Origin: Mesorhizobium sophorae
GTDB taxonomy: Bacteria; Pseudomonadota; Alphaproteobacteria; Rhizobiales; Rhizobiaceae
Assembly (NCBI RefSeq): GCF_002270415.1
Contig: NZ_NNRI01000012.1
Location: 310,001 to 374,000, forward strand
Reading direction: 5' to 3'
DNA length: 64,000 nucleotides
Made by a program: the position numbers and the translations under genes
Notes under the pieces: generated by a model
What the model was told of the DNA's origin: nothing
The model's input: the letters and a program-made list of their open reading frames with translations, nothing else
The model's database searches: none
Part shown: piece by piece, positions 1 through 10,182 of the stretch
How positions within the stretch are numbered: the first letter of the stretch is position 1
Layout of the letters: every line of letters begins with the position of its first letter

Positions 1-1410
1 CGCGTCCTGGGCCGCCGGTTCGAGGCGGTAACGGCGCCGGGCGAAGCGGTCGGCCTGCTGCTGCCCAACGCCAATGGCGTGGTGTTGTCGTTTGTCGGCC
101 TGCTGTCTGGCGGCCGGGTGGCGGCAATGATCAACTACACCGCCGGCCCGGCCAGCGTGACCGCGGCGGTGCGCACGGCGGTGATCCGCACGGTTGTCTC
201 CTCCCGCGCCTTCGTCGAGAAGGCCGACCTCGCCGATATCGTCGCGGCGGTCGAGAACGGCGGCGCCAAGCTGCTTTGGCTGGAGGATGTGCGGGAAGAC
301 GTCACCGCGCTCGACAAGCTTGCCGCGGCCTTACTTTGGCGCTGGTCGCTGCAGCGGCAGGATGCGGCCAAGCCTGCGGTGATCCTGTTCACCTCGGGTT
401 CGGAAGGCACACCCAAGGCAGTGGTGCTGTCGCACAAGAACCTGCTTGCCAACGCCATGCAGGCCGAGGCGCGCATCACCATCTCGCCCGCCGACATCCT
501 GCTCAACGTGCTGCCGGTGTTCCATTCCTTCGGCCTGACGGGCGGCACCATCCTGCCGCTGGTCACCGGGGTAAAGCTGTTCCTCTACCCCTCACCGCTG
601 CACTACAAGATCATCCCCGAGATCGCGCGCAAGGTGAAACCGACCATCATGTTCGGCACCGACACGTTCCTCGCCAACTATGCGCGCACCGCCAAGGACG
701 GCGATTTTTCCAGCCTGCGCTTCGTCGTCGCTGGCGCCGAGGCTGTGAAGCCGGAAACCCGCCGCGTCTATCGCGAACGCTTCCAGGCCGAGATCATCGA
801 AGGTTTTGGGCTGACGGAAGCCGCACCCGTGGTTGCCGTCAACACCGCGATCCATGGCCGCGACGGCACGGTCGGCCGACTGCTGCCGGCGATGCGCATG
901 AAGCTGGAGCCGGTCGAAGGCATATCCGACGCCGGCCAGTTGTGGCTCGACGGACCGAACCTGATGATGGGCTACATGACTGCCGATCGCCCCGGTGAGC
1001 TGCAGCCGCTGACCGGCTGGCACGACACCGGCGACATCGTCGCCGTCGACCGCGAAGGCTTCATCACCATTCGCGGCCGCGCCAAGCGCTTCGCCAAGAT
1101 CGCCGGCGAGATGGTGTCGCTGGGTGCTGTCGAGATGCTGGTGCAGTCCCTGTGGCCGGAAGAACGTCACGCCGCGGTGGCGGTGCCGGACAAGAGGCGT
1201 GGCGAACGCATCGTGCTGGTCACCACCGCCGACGATGCCAATCCCGACGAGTTGCGCAAATTCGGCAAGCAGGCGGGCGCCGCCGAATTGATGGTGCCGA
1301 ACGACATCATCAAGGTCGAGGAAATCCCGGTGCTGGGTTCCGGCAAGACCGACTATGTGTCGACCAGAAAGCTGGCGATCGACAGGCTGGGGCTGGGCGT
1401 AGCAGCCTGA
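1..1410 (+). CDS. aas: Acyl-ACP synthetase / acylglycerophosphoethanolamine acyltransferase, C-terminal part (5' end outside window)
   Basis: The reading frame is open from base 1, so the gene starts upstream; 469 residues are visible. They form an AMP-binding (ANL superfamily) adenylation domain. The ATP-binding loop reads TSGSEGTPK, followed by a GFGLTEAAP motif, the TGD aspartate (WHDTGDIV), the hinge region (IRGRAKRFAKIAGE) and a C-terminal catalytic lysine context (GSGKTDY). The lipid-type sequence resembles the ligase half of Aas, which activates fatty acids on ACP and re-acylates lysophosphatidylethanolamine at the inner membrane. Rhizobial versions usually carry MFS and PlsC domains in front, which cannot be checked here. 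Position next to pssA and psd fits phospholipid metabolism. A stand-alone acyl-CoA ligase is the alternative. Confidence 0.82.
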   Translation, partial: RVLGRRFEAVTAPGEAVGLLLPNANGVVLSFVGLLSGGRVAAMINYTAGPASVTAAVRTAVIRTVVSSRAFVEKADLADIVAAVENGGAKLLWLEDVREDVTALDKLAAALLWRWSLQRQDAAKPAVILFTSGSEGTPKAVVLSHKNLLANAMQAEARITISPADILLNVLPVFHSFGLTGGTILPLVTGVKLFLYPSPLHYKIIPEIARKVKPTIMFGTDTFLANYARTAKDGDFSSLRFVVAGAEAVKPETRRVYRERFQAEIIEGFGLTEAAPVVAVNTAIHGRDGTVGRLLPAMRMKLEPVEGISDAGQLWLDGPNLMMGYMTADRPGELQPLTGWHDTGDIVAVDREGFITIRGRAKRFAKIAGEMVSLGAVEMLVQSLWPEERHAAVAVPDKRRGERIVLVTTADDANPDELRKFGKQAGAAELMVPNDIIKVEEIPVLGSGKTDYVSTRKLAIDRLGLGVAA

Positions 1411-1453
1411 AGCCGACGCGAAGCGGAGCGCAGGGACCGGGCTTCGAGAAACC

Positions 1454-2272
1454 CTACCCGATGTCCGAAGGCGGCACTTTCTCGCCCTCCTGCTTGGCGC
1501 GCTTCGAATAGGCGCGCACGCTGAACGGCAGGAAGAGCAGATAGCCGGCGACCGAGGCGGTCAGCGTGTACCAGGGATAGGTCATCAGCAGCAGCACGTA
1601 GAGCACGACACCAAGGATGATCGGCAGCACCTTGTCGCCTGGCACTCTCAAGCTCTTGCCGGAATAGACCGGCAGCCGGCTGACCAGCAGGAAGGCAACC
1701 AGGATGGTGAAACCGGTGGCGACGAAGGCAGCCGGGCGACTGGGCTCCAGACCCGTGCGCAGGAAATACAGATAGAGCGGCAACATCACCAGCACGGCGC
1801 CCGCCGGTGCCGGCACGCCGACGAAATATTCGGACTGCCACACGGGGCGCTCGGCCTTCTCGTCGTCGAGCACGTTGAAGCGGGCAAGCCTGAGCCCGCA
1901 GGCGATGGCGAACAGAAGTGCTGCAATCCAGCCCGGCGATCCGGCGCGGTCGAGCAGGAAGGCATAGAGCACCAGGGCGGGCGCAACACCGAAGTTGACG
2001 ATGTCGGCCAGCGAATCCATCTGCGCGCCGAACTTGGAGGTCGCCTTCAGCATCCGCGCCAGCCGCCCGTCAATGCCGTCGAGGAAAGCCGCGAGCAGCA
2101 CCATCACCACTGCCGGCTCAAAACGGCCCTCAAAGCCGAAACGGATGCCGGACAGGCCGGCACAGATGGCCAGCACGGTGACGAGGTTGGGCAGCACCAT
2201 GCGCATCGGGATTTCGCGGATGCGCGGGCCGCCGCTGGCATGGGCTTCGAACTTTTTGTATTGCGTGCCCAC
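1454..2272 (-). CDS. pssA: CDP-diacylglycerol--serine O-phosphatidyltransferase
   Basis: A 272-residue membrane enzyme that makes phosphatidylserine from CDP-diacylglycerol and serine. The CDP-alcohol phosphatidyltransferase signature is complete at residues 68-90: DGRLAR, eight residues, G82, three residues, D86, three residues, D90. Several hydrophobic segments follow. The chosen start is a GTG only three bases after the psd stop codon, which suggests translational coupling; no good Shine-Dalgarno is visible, so an internal start (M23) is possible. With psd immediately upstream it makes the two-step route to phosphatidylethanolamine. Confidence 0.93.
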   Translation of the reverse strand: MGTQYKKFEAHASGGPRIREIPMRMVLPNLVTVLAICAGLSGIRFGFEGRFEPAVVMVLLAAFLDGIDGRLARMLKATSKFGAQMDSLADIVNFGVAPALVLYAFLLDRAGSPGWIAALLFAIACGLRLARFNVLDDEKAERPVWQSEYFVGVPAPAGAVLVMLPLYLYFLRTGLEPSRPAAFVATGFTILVAFLLVSRLPVYSGKSLRVPGDKVLPIILGVVLYVLLLMTYPWYTLTASVAGYLLFLPFSVRAYSKRAKQEGEKVPPSDIG

Positions 2273-2275
2273 CGG

Positions 2276-2974
2276 TCAGGAAATCCGCACGAGGGGAGTG
2301 CCGGCGACACCGCCGAATTCGGCCAACACGGTTTCGCCACCGACAGCGGTCTGGCCGACGGCAACGCGCGGCGTGGCGTTGAGCGGCAGGAACACGTCGA
2401 CACGGGAGCCGAAGCGGATCAGGCCGAAACGCTCGCCGATGGCGATCGAGCCGCCAGCCTCGGCCCAGCAGACGATACGGCGCGCCACCAAGCCGGCGAT
2501 CTGGACAGCCGCGACCGTGCCGTTGGGGCTGTCGATGACCAGGCCATTGCGCTCGTTCTCGGTGCTCGCCTTGTCGAGTTCGGCATTGAGGAATTTGCCA
2601 GGCCGGTGCTCGATCTTGGCAATACGGCCGCGCACCGGGGCGCGGTTCACATGGCAGGAAAACACGTTCATGAACACCGAGATGCGGGTCATCTCGACAT
2701 TGCCGAGGCCAAGTTCGCGCGGCGGCACGGCCGGTCCAACCGCCGAGATGATGCCGTCGGCGGGGCTCACCACAAGACGATCGTCGACCGGGGTGACACG
2801 CTCGGGATCGCGGAAGAAATAAACGCACCAGGCGGTCAGGATAAGGCCGACCCAGAACAGGATCGACGAGAAGTAGCCGAGGAAAAGCGTCGCCGCACCG
2901 AAGGCCGCGATAAAGGGATAGCCTTCGCGATGGATCGGTACGAACGCGTTCTTGACCGTATCGACAAGGCTCAT
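2276..2974 (-). CDS. psd: Phosphatidylserine decarboxylase proenzyme
   Basis: A 232-residue enzyme that decarboxylates phosphatidylserine to phosphatidylethanolamine. It is the short alphaproteobacterial type. The self-cleavage site is the FGS motif at G189-S190, where serine becomes the pyruvoyl prosthetic group. SPADG (D73) and SCHVNRAP (H108) carry the conserved autocleavage/catalytic residues. One or two N-terminal hydrophobic segments (about 20-54) anchor it to the inner membrane. It is the first gene of the psd-pssA pair, with a three-base gap between stop and next start. Confidence 0.94.
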   Translation of the reverse strand: MSLVDTVKNAFVPIHREGYPFIAAFGAATLFLGYFSSILFWVGLILTAWCVYFFRDPERVTPVDDRLVVSPADGIISAVGPAVPPRELGLGNVEMTRISVFMNVFSCHVNRAPVRGRIAKIEHRPGKFLNAELDKASTENERNGLVIDSPNGTVAAVQIAGLVARRIVCWAEAGGSIAIGERFGLIRFGSRVDVFLPLNATPRVAVGQTAVGGETVLAEFGGVAGTPLVRIS

Positions 2975-3162
2975 CGGGCTGGGGCAGGCTCCGTTTCAAG
3001 TCCGGCCTCAATAGCCGAAAGCCCAATTCACCGCAACGCAACAATCGGCAAGGCCGCATTGACCGCAACTGGCAGGAGCCGTCATGCGCTTGCCTGTCGG
3101 CATCGTTGCCACCAGAATTCAGGCCACCGCCGCTTCGCAGCCCAGAGAAAGACCGACTGCCC

Positions 3163-3900
3163 ATGATCCAACACCTGAACAGGGCCAGCCTTGATTCCAG
3201 GCGATGGGCTGAAATCGGTGTGGTTCTGGTCGCCCTGCTGGCGTCGAGCGGGAGCGCCATGGCGCGAGCCAGGCCATCCTTCGACTGCGCCAAGGCCGCT
3301 AGCGCGGTGGAAAAGGCCATCTGCGCCGACCCTGCCCTGGCGCAGGCCGATGCAGACGTGGCGCAAACCTACGCGGCGGCGCTGAAGACGCTCGATCCTC
3401 ACGCCGGCAAGGCCTTGCGGGATGACCAAAGCGATTTCATTGCGTATCGCGACCAGATCGCCAGCTTCAACGAGAACACACCCAAGGACCAGCAGAATTT
3501 CGATCTCGGCGAATTCCTGCGCGACCGCATGGCCTTCCTCGCCGGTATCCGCAAGCCCAAGGATACCGGTTTCATCGGCACATGGAGCAGCGTTCGCGGC
3601 ACGGTCGAGATCAAGGCGGCTGGCGCGGGCAAGCTCGACCTGTCGGAAGAGGTCGCCAATCCTGTCTCCGGTAGTGGTTCGTGCGAAATTGGCGGCACGG
3701 TCAAGGCACATAAGGAATTGCGCTTGGTCGATACCGACGACAACGAAAAGCCGACCGGCTTTGTTTTCACTTTCTATCGCGATGGCGATGCGCTCGTCGT
3801 CGAACAGAGCGGCACCGGCAAGGACGGCGTTTCGGAACCGCCATCATGCGGCGCCAACGGTCATGCCGATGGCAATTTCTTCCTGAGCGAAAAACAGTAG
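3163..3900 (+). CDS. Secreted LprI/DUF1311-like protein
   Basis: A 245-residue protein with an N-terminal signal sequence (about residues 14-34, ending SGSAMA). After it comes a lysozyme-inhibitor LprI N-terminal-like (DUF1311) stretch: FDCAKAASAVEKAICAD, with two cysteines, then an alpha-helical segment. The C-terminal half (about 140-245) has two more cysteines and looks like a small beta-rich domain without a recognised family. The ATG at 3163 is preferred over an upstream in-frame start at 3106 because an AGAGAAAGA stretch precedes it and the signal peptide then lies close to the N terminus. Role likely periplasmic; lysozyme inhibition is suggested only by family name. Confidence 0.7.
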   Translation: MIQHLNRASLDSRRWAEIGVVLVALLASSGSAMARARPSFDCAKAASAVEKAICADPALAQADADVAQTYAAALKTLDPHAGKALRDDQSDFIAYRDQIASFNENTPKDQQNFDLGEFLRDRMAFLAGIRKPKDTGFIGTWSSVRGTVEIKAAGAGKLDLSEEVANPVSGSGSCEIGGTVKAHKELRLVDTDDNEKPTGFVFTFYRDGDALVVEQSGTGKDGVSEPPSCGANGHADGNFFLSEKQ

Positions 3901-3999
3901 GGCTGCTGTCGGGGATCCGTCCCCTCGCCCGTCCTTGGTGAGACAGCGCTTCATTCCGCCCGCAAGGGCCGACGACACGTGCAACGGAGGCTCCCGATC

Positions 4000-4863
4000 A
4001 TGCAGGCATCATCTGGCAACAAAGCTCGCGTCGTGACGGAAGGCCTCGCCTTCGGGGAATCGCCGCGCTGGCATGACGGATGCCTGTGGCTCTGCAACTG
4101 GGGGACCGGCGAGATCATCGCCGTCGATGCCGACGGCAGCCGCGAGATCGTACTCACCGTGCCGGCTGTGCTGCCCTACTCCATAGACTGGCTGTCGGAC
4201 GGCCGCCTGCTCGTCGTCTCCGGTCGCGAGGGGTTGCTGTTGCGCAGGGAACCGGACGGTTCACTGGTTACCCACGCCGATTTGCGCGCCCTGTCGAAAA
4301 GCCCGTGGAACGAGATCGTCGTCGACGGGCGCGGCAACATCTATGTCAATGGCGGCGGCCCGGCGCCGGCTCCCGGCCAGTATTTCGGCCCAGGTACCGT
4401 CGTGCTGGTCACGCCAGACGGCGCGGTCCGTCAAGTGGCGGAAAATATCGCGTTCGCCAACGGCATGGCGGTGACGCCGGACAACAAGACGCTGATCGTC
4501 GCCGAATCACACGCCAACCGGCTGACCGCCTTCGACATCGCCGCGGACGGCAGCCTCGCCAACCGCCGCGTCTGGGCCGACCTCGATGGTTTTCCTGACG
4601 GCATCTGCCTCGATGCCGAAGGGGCGGCCTGGTACGCGGACGTTCCCAACAAGCACTGCGTGCGAGTGCTCGAAGGCGGTGAGGTGCTGCAGACCGTCAA
4701 TGTCGATCGCGGCTGCTTTGCCTGCATGCTGGGCGGTGCGGACCTGAAAACGCTGTTCATCGCCGCCGCCGAATGGCGCGGCTTCGAGCACATGATCAGC
4801 GATGCCCGCACCGGCCAGGTGCTCAGCGTTGAAGCGCCGGCACCTGGCGTCGGCTGGCCGTAG
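4000..4863 (+). CDS. SMP-30/gluconolactonase/LRE family protein
   Basis: A 287-residue six-bladed beta-propeller of the senescence marker protein 30 family, which hydrolyses sugar lactones or related esters with a divalent metal. The four expected metal ligands are present: E20 (FGESPRW), N104 (WNEIVVDG), N154 (FANGMAV) and D200 (FPDGICLD). The ATG at 4000 is chosen because GGAGG lies nine bases upstream; the longer GTG start at 3979 has no such site. No neighbouring sugar pathway genes indicate the substrate. Confidence 0.85.
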   Translation: MQASSGNKARVVTEGLAFGESPRWHDGCLWLCNWGTGEIIAVDADGSREIVLTVPAVLPYSIDWLSDGRLLVVSGREGLLLRREPDGSLVTHADLRALSKSPWNEIVVDGRGNIYVNGGGPAPAPGQYFGPGTVVLVTPDGAVRQVAENIAFANGMAVTPDNKTLIVAESHANRLTAFDIAADGSLANRRVWADLDGFPDGICLDAEGAAWYADVPNKHCVRVLEGGEVLQTVNVDRGCFACMLGGADLKTLFIAAAEWRGFEHMISDARTGQVLSVEAPAPGVGWP

Positions 4864-4868
4864 AAGCC

Positions 4869-5216
4869 TTACACCCCGGGAATGCGCTGATAGTTGGCGA
4901 TGTCGGCTCGCACGCCGAGCCGGGCGATCGTCTCCTGCGGATTGAAACCGGCACGCGCATGCTCGGCCGTGACGATCGGCACGACCCGGTCGACGACCGC
5001 CTGGCTTTCCCATTCGACGATCGTGACCAGGTTGAATTCGCCCGGGCCAGAGAATTGCTCGAGCAGGAAATCCTGCACGAAGCCATCCTGCCGGCGCAGC
5101 ACCTCATGCGTTGCCCTGACCTTGGCGAGTATCTCTTCGCGGGCGGCGGCCGGGACGACGAACTTGTCCACCCTGAACACGCTGCCGCCATCAGCACTCT
5201 GATTTATCTTGCTCAT
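4869..5216 (-). CDS. Antibiotic biosynthesis monooxygenase (ABM) domain protein
   Basis: A 115-residue single-domain protein of the ABM ferredoxin-like fold. Typical members are cofactor-free monooxygenases or small quinone/haem-related enzymes; the sequence shows the family's pattern (VDKFVVPAAAREEIL, then LVTIVEW). It ends six bases from the convergent SMP-30 gene. The promoter region carries a SoxR/MerR-like dyad (separate entry), which suggests induction by redox-active compounds. Substrate unknown. Confidence 0.8.
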   Translation of the reverse strand: MSKINQSADGGSVFRVDKFVVPAAAREEILAKVRATHEVLRRQDGFVQDFLLEQFSGPGEFNLVTIVEWESQAVVDRVVPIVTAEHARAGFNPQETIARLGVRADIANYQRIPGV

Positions 5217-5266
5217 TTTCGATTGTTCCGTTCCTGGATCTTGGTGTTTGCGGGCTCCAAGAACGG

Positions 5267-5297
5267 CCTACAATCTCAACTAAAGTTGAGGTCAAGC
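5267..5297 (-). promoter_or_regulatory. SoxR/MerR-type promoter for the ABM gene
   Basis: Bases 5275-5290 form a dyad, CTCAACT-AA-AGTTGAG, with 7-bp perfect arms. Read on the minus strand the region is TTGACC followed by TCAACTTTAGTTGAGA, so the dyad sits directly after a good -35 hexamer, as in promoters of SoxR and other MerR regulators (known SoxR box: CCTCAAG...CTTGAGG). A weak -10 (TAGGCC) lies about 19 bp from the -35, the long spacing typical of this class. It reads toward the ABM start at 5216 with a leader of about 45 bases. No MerR-family gene lies in the window. Confidence 0.6.
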
Positions 5298-5307
5298 GGA
5301 TTCTTTC

Positions 5308-5331
5308 CCTTCTCCCACAAAGGGGAGAAGG
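5308..5331. repeat. Intergenic hairpin CCTTCTCCC/GGGAGAAGG
   Basis: Perfect 9-bp arms (5308-5316 and 5323-5331) around a 6-base loop, between the promoter of the ABM gene and the 3' end of the ABC exporter. There is no T-run on either side, so it is more like a rhizobial intergenic palindromic repeat than a standard terminator, although it could protect the exporter mRNA 3' end. Confidence 0.55.
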
Positions 5332-5341
5332 AGAGCCGCCG

Positions 5342-7222
<1,881 letters not shown>

Positions 7223-7244
7223 TTCTGGTGCCTTCTTCTTATTT

Positions 7245-7590
7245 TCAGCGGCCGGAGCAGCAGGAATTGACGAGCGCGGCGACCGATGCGGAAACATCGG
7301 CAAGCGCGGCGTGGTCGACCGCATAGCGCGAGCGCTGGCGATCGGGCTCGAAGCGGACCAGCCCGGCCTCGACCAGTATCTTCAGGTGTTGTGACACGGT
7401 GGACTGCGCCAGATCGAAACGATCGACGACTTCGGCAGCAACAGGAGTTGCTGGCTGACAGGTGCTTTATGATTTCGATGCGTGCCGGGTGGGATAACGC
7501 GGCAAGCCGCGCGGCAACGGTGCGGCTGTCCGGGGCGCAGTTGGCCGGCGCGGAGCGGCATCCGTCTGTTTCGGAGGGGGATTCGGTCAT
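7245..7590 (-). pseudogene. ArsR-family metalloregulator, disrupted by a frameshift
   Basis: Two frames together give one ArsR winged-helix protein. The first frame starts at 7590 and reads MTESPSETDGC through HPARIEIIKHLSASNSCCC. The rest lies in another frame: VVDRFDLAQSTVSQHLKIL, EAGLVRFEPDRQRSRY, ending NSCCSGR and a stop at 7245. The join is near 7440. Intact relatives would read CCCGEVVD, so TGCTGCCGAA looks like TGCTGCGGCGAA with two bases missing. Cysteines at the helix and C terminus suggest metal or arsenite sensing. It lies 22 bases upstream of the ABC exporter. Either a real pseudogene or a sequencing error. Confidence 0.75.
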
Positions 7591-7654
7591 CGTCCATCGG
7601 CGATAAACGATGACCGGTTCTGCGGCAAGCTGCCCTTTTGGGCAGATTTGGCTG

Positions 7655-8725
7655 CTAGGCCGTTGGAATGTGAGAGCTGAACCAATCGAGCACCAGCTGG
7701 GGGTTTTTTCCGAAGTAGTTATATCCTTCGAAACGCTGGTCTGTCCCTTCGATCCAGAAGAGTTTCTTGTCCTCGGAGGAGATGGTGTCGTAAATTTCCT
7801 GCACATTGGAGGGCTTGGTCAGGAAATCATTGCGGACCTGGGCGACGAGCGTCGGAACAGTCACTGCCCTGGCATAGTCCATCGGCCAGACGTCGGCGAG
7901 GTGGAAGCCGGTCCGCTTGTGAAAGGCCACGTCGAACAGATCAAGGCCATTGGCGATTTTCTGGTTTTCGACAGCTGTTTCCACGAATACCGCAGGCGTG
8001 ACAGGCTGCAAGGCGATCATCGCCTTGATGTGTCTGAATTCCTCCGGATGCTTCTTCATGCCCACGATGGTGGCATTGGCTCCCAGGCAACGGCTGTAAA
8101 GGGCCGTCTTCATGTCCTTGGTATCGGGCCGGGATTTCGCGTAACGCAGCGATCCGATGACGTCGCGATATTCCAGCACGCCGTGGCCATTAATGCCGCC
8201 GCTGCCCGTCCCGCTGCGACCATGGTTGCGCATGTCGTAGGTGACGATGTTGTAGCCTGCATCATGCAGGAGCTTGTATTCCGGCAGGAAATTCACTTCG
8301 AAGCCGCCAAAATTTTTCCACGGCTCCAGATGCCCCGGATAGCCGTAGCGATTGCAGGGCATGGGGTGATTGAAGATGAGCAACCTGTCTGACTGGGCAG
8401 GGATGAACCAGCCCTCGATTGTCACGCCATCCATCGCCGGAAAGAAGATCTCCTCGTATTCCATGCCGTATTCATTCGGCCACCTCAGGATCGGCGTGCG
8501 GGTTGAATGTGCCATCAAATCGGCAAGGCCATTGATGAACTCTTCGGATTTGGCATCTGTCATGGTTGCACCTGTTTGCGTTTGATTGTCCGCAGCCGTC
8601 GCAACTGAGGATGAGGCGGCGATGAAAGGGAAAGCGGCAAGCGCCACCCCGGCTTTCAGAAGCTGTCGGCGGTCATTCGAGAGAGCGCCTTCCTGCTGAA
8701 CAGAATTGTCGCGCTGGTTGCCCAT
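7655..8725 (-). CDS. Tat-exported alpha/beta hydrolase-like protein
   Basis: A 356-residue protein. The start at 8725 has AGGAGG just upstream; a longer in-frame extension to 8872 is unlikely. Residues 18-24 (DRRQLLK) followed by a hydrophobic stretch and SSSVATAADN form a twin-arginine signal, so the enzyme probably folds in the cytoplasm and acts in the periplasm. The body has the alpha/beta hydrolase pattern (LLIFNHP; YDMRNHGRSG). The nucleophile elbow reads S211-R-C213-L-G215, with cysteine where serine is usual. Next upstream is a DUF1330 protein, also secreted. Substrate unknown. Confidence 0.75.
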   Translation of the reverse strand: MGNQRDNSVQQEGALSNDRRQLLKAGVALAAFPFIAASSSVATAADNQTQTGATMTDAKSEEFINGLADLMAHSTRTPILRWPNEYGMEYEEIFFPAMDGVTIEGWFIPAQSDRLLIFNHPMPCNRYGYPGHLEPWKNFGGFEVNFLPEYKLLHDAGYNIVTYDMRNHGRSGTGSGGINGHGVLEYRDVIGSLRYAKSRPDTKDMKTALYSRCLGANATIVGMKKHPEEFRHIKAMIALQPVTPAVFVETAVENQKIANGLDLFDVAFHKRTGFHLADVWPMDYARAVTVPTLVAQVRNDFLTKPSNVQEIYDTISSEDKKLFWIEGTDQRFEGYNYFGKNPQLVLDWFSSHIPTA

Positions 8726-8813
8726 GTGGGCCTCCTTGATGGTTGTTGAGATGTCGATGTCCGCTGGGATTTGAGGCCAGGACGCACTCGGTGTTTCCCG
8801 CCCTGTTCGCCCG

Positions 8814-9197
8814 TTATGGCTGCAGAGGGACAAAACCTTCCGTGATGACAACCGTGCCTTCGGTCGAGGCAACGCGGAACTTCCTCGCGGCCGTATATTC
8901 GGGCGAATTGTAGAAGCGCTGGGCGTCGGCCAGGCTCGGAAACTCGGCTATGGCCATGACCTTTTTCGGCTGGCCTTCCACCGCGTTCGCGTTGAGGTTG
9001 AAGACGATGATCTTGCCGCCATATTTCGGGGCAAGCGGACCCGCCTCTTCCATATATTTGCGGTAGCCCGCCTGATCCTTGATTGTGTAGTTGGCGATCA
9101 TGTAGCCGGGCGGCTGTGTGTTCTGCGCATAGCCTGTTGCGGCAAGAACGATGGTGGCGGCCGTGGCTGCGACCGCAGCGATGGCGAGTGTCTTCAT
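8814..9197 (-). CDS. Secreted DUF1330 protein
   Basis: A 127-residue protein with a cleavable signal peptide (about 1-24, ending GYAQ) and one DUF1330 domain (GYMIANYTIKD..., YGGKIIVFN, AIAEFPSLADAQRFYNSPEY). DUF1330 has the dimeric ferredoxin-like fold of small ABM-type proteins; most members are cytoplasmic and uncharacterised, so the export signal is notable. It lies between the Tat hydrolase and the SDR gene on the same strand. Confidence 0.78.
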   Translation of the reverse strand: MKTLAIAAVAATAATIVLAATGYAQNTQPPGYMIANYTIKDQAGYRKYMEEAGPLAPKYGGKIIVFNLNANAVEGQPKKVMAIAEFPSLADAQRFYNSPEYTAARKFRVASTEGTVVITEGFVPLQP

Positions 9198-9224
9198 TGT
9201 GCAATTCCTTTGGTTTTGTGGGGC

Positions 9225-10061
9225 CTAGAATGAGCCGTCCGTCGACCTGGACAGGTCCGCGTAGGCGCGCAGTTCCTCAAGACGCCCTTCGAGGACCGGA
9301 TTGAACGCTGCAAGGGCGTCACTGCCAGCCAGGAACTGCCTCGGCGGATTCTCCATCCCGGCAAGTTTGACGAAGACAGCGCCGAGCTTGGCGGGATCAC
9401 CTTGCTGCTTGCCGTCATAGCCCGACCACATGTCTTGGGCGGTGCCTTCAGCGGCGTAGTCCTGGATCGTGCTGGCGCTGTATTTGGCGTTCTGCACATC
9501 GAGGAGGTCCGTGCGGAAGAAGCCCGGCGCGACCACCACGATCTTGATGCCGAACTGTTCGACCTCCTGCGCCACCGAGAGGGAAAGGCCTTCGACCGCG
9601 AATTTGGCAGCGCTGTAGGCGCCGCAATGCTTGAAGCCCATTATGCCGGCAAGCGAACTGATGTTGATGATCCGGCCCGAGCGTTGTTTGCGCATGGCTG
9701 GAAGGACCGCACGCATGACGTGGATGACGCCGTACAGATTTGTCGAGATCAGTCCCTCGATCTGGGCGGTGCTCAACTCCTCGAAATTGCCAAGCAGGCT
9801 GTAGCCGGCATTGTTGACCAGAACGTCGATGCGTCCAAAGGCCTTCATCGCCTCGTCAACCGCAGCCTTCGCCTGTGCTTCGTTGGCGACATCCAACTGG
9901 ACGCACACGAGCCTGTCGCCTGCGACATCGCTCAGCGCATTGCGGACCTTGTCGAGATTGCGGCCAGTCGCGATCACCCGATCGCCTGCCTTCAGTGCCG
10001 CCCTGGCGGTGGCGGCGCCAATGCCGCTGCCGGCACCCGTGATGAACCAGACCTTGCTCAT
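9225..10061 (-). CDS. Short-chain dehydrogenase/reductase
   Basis: A 278-residue classical SDR. The NAD(P) site is TGAGSGIG near the N terminus, NNAG follows, and the catalytic S-Y-K set is seen in NISSLAG and YSAAK. The ATG at 10061 has AGGAG six bases upstream; a TTG two codons earlier is the alternative. The C-terminal part resembles broad oxidoreductases of unknown substrate. The LysR gene upstream on the same strand is the likely regulator. Confidence 0.86.
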   Translation of the reverse strand: MSKVWFITGAGSGIGAATARAALKAGDRVIATGRNLDKVRNALSDVAGDRLVCVQLDVANEAQAKAAVDEAMKAFGRIDVLVNNAGYSLLGNFEELSTAQIEGLISTNLYGVIHVMRAVLPAMRKQRSGRIINISSLAGIMGFKHCGAYSAAKFAVEGLSLSVAQEVEQFGIKIVVVAPGFFRTDLLDVQNAKYSASTIQDYAAEGTAQDMWSGYDGKQQGDPAKLGAVFVKLAGMENPPRQFLAGSDALAAFNPVLEGRLEELRAYADLSRSTDGSF

Positions 10062-10182
10062 ATCCAACTCCTTGTCTTCGATGGACAGGAGATAGACCGC
10101 GCAGCTTATCCTGATTAGACGCTATTATCTGCATGAACTTAGAAATGGGATTGATAAATGCGTCATCGTCAGTCGAAAACCA

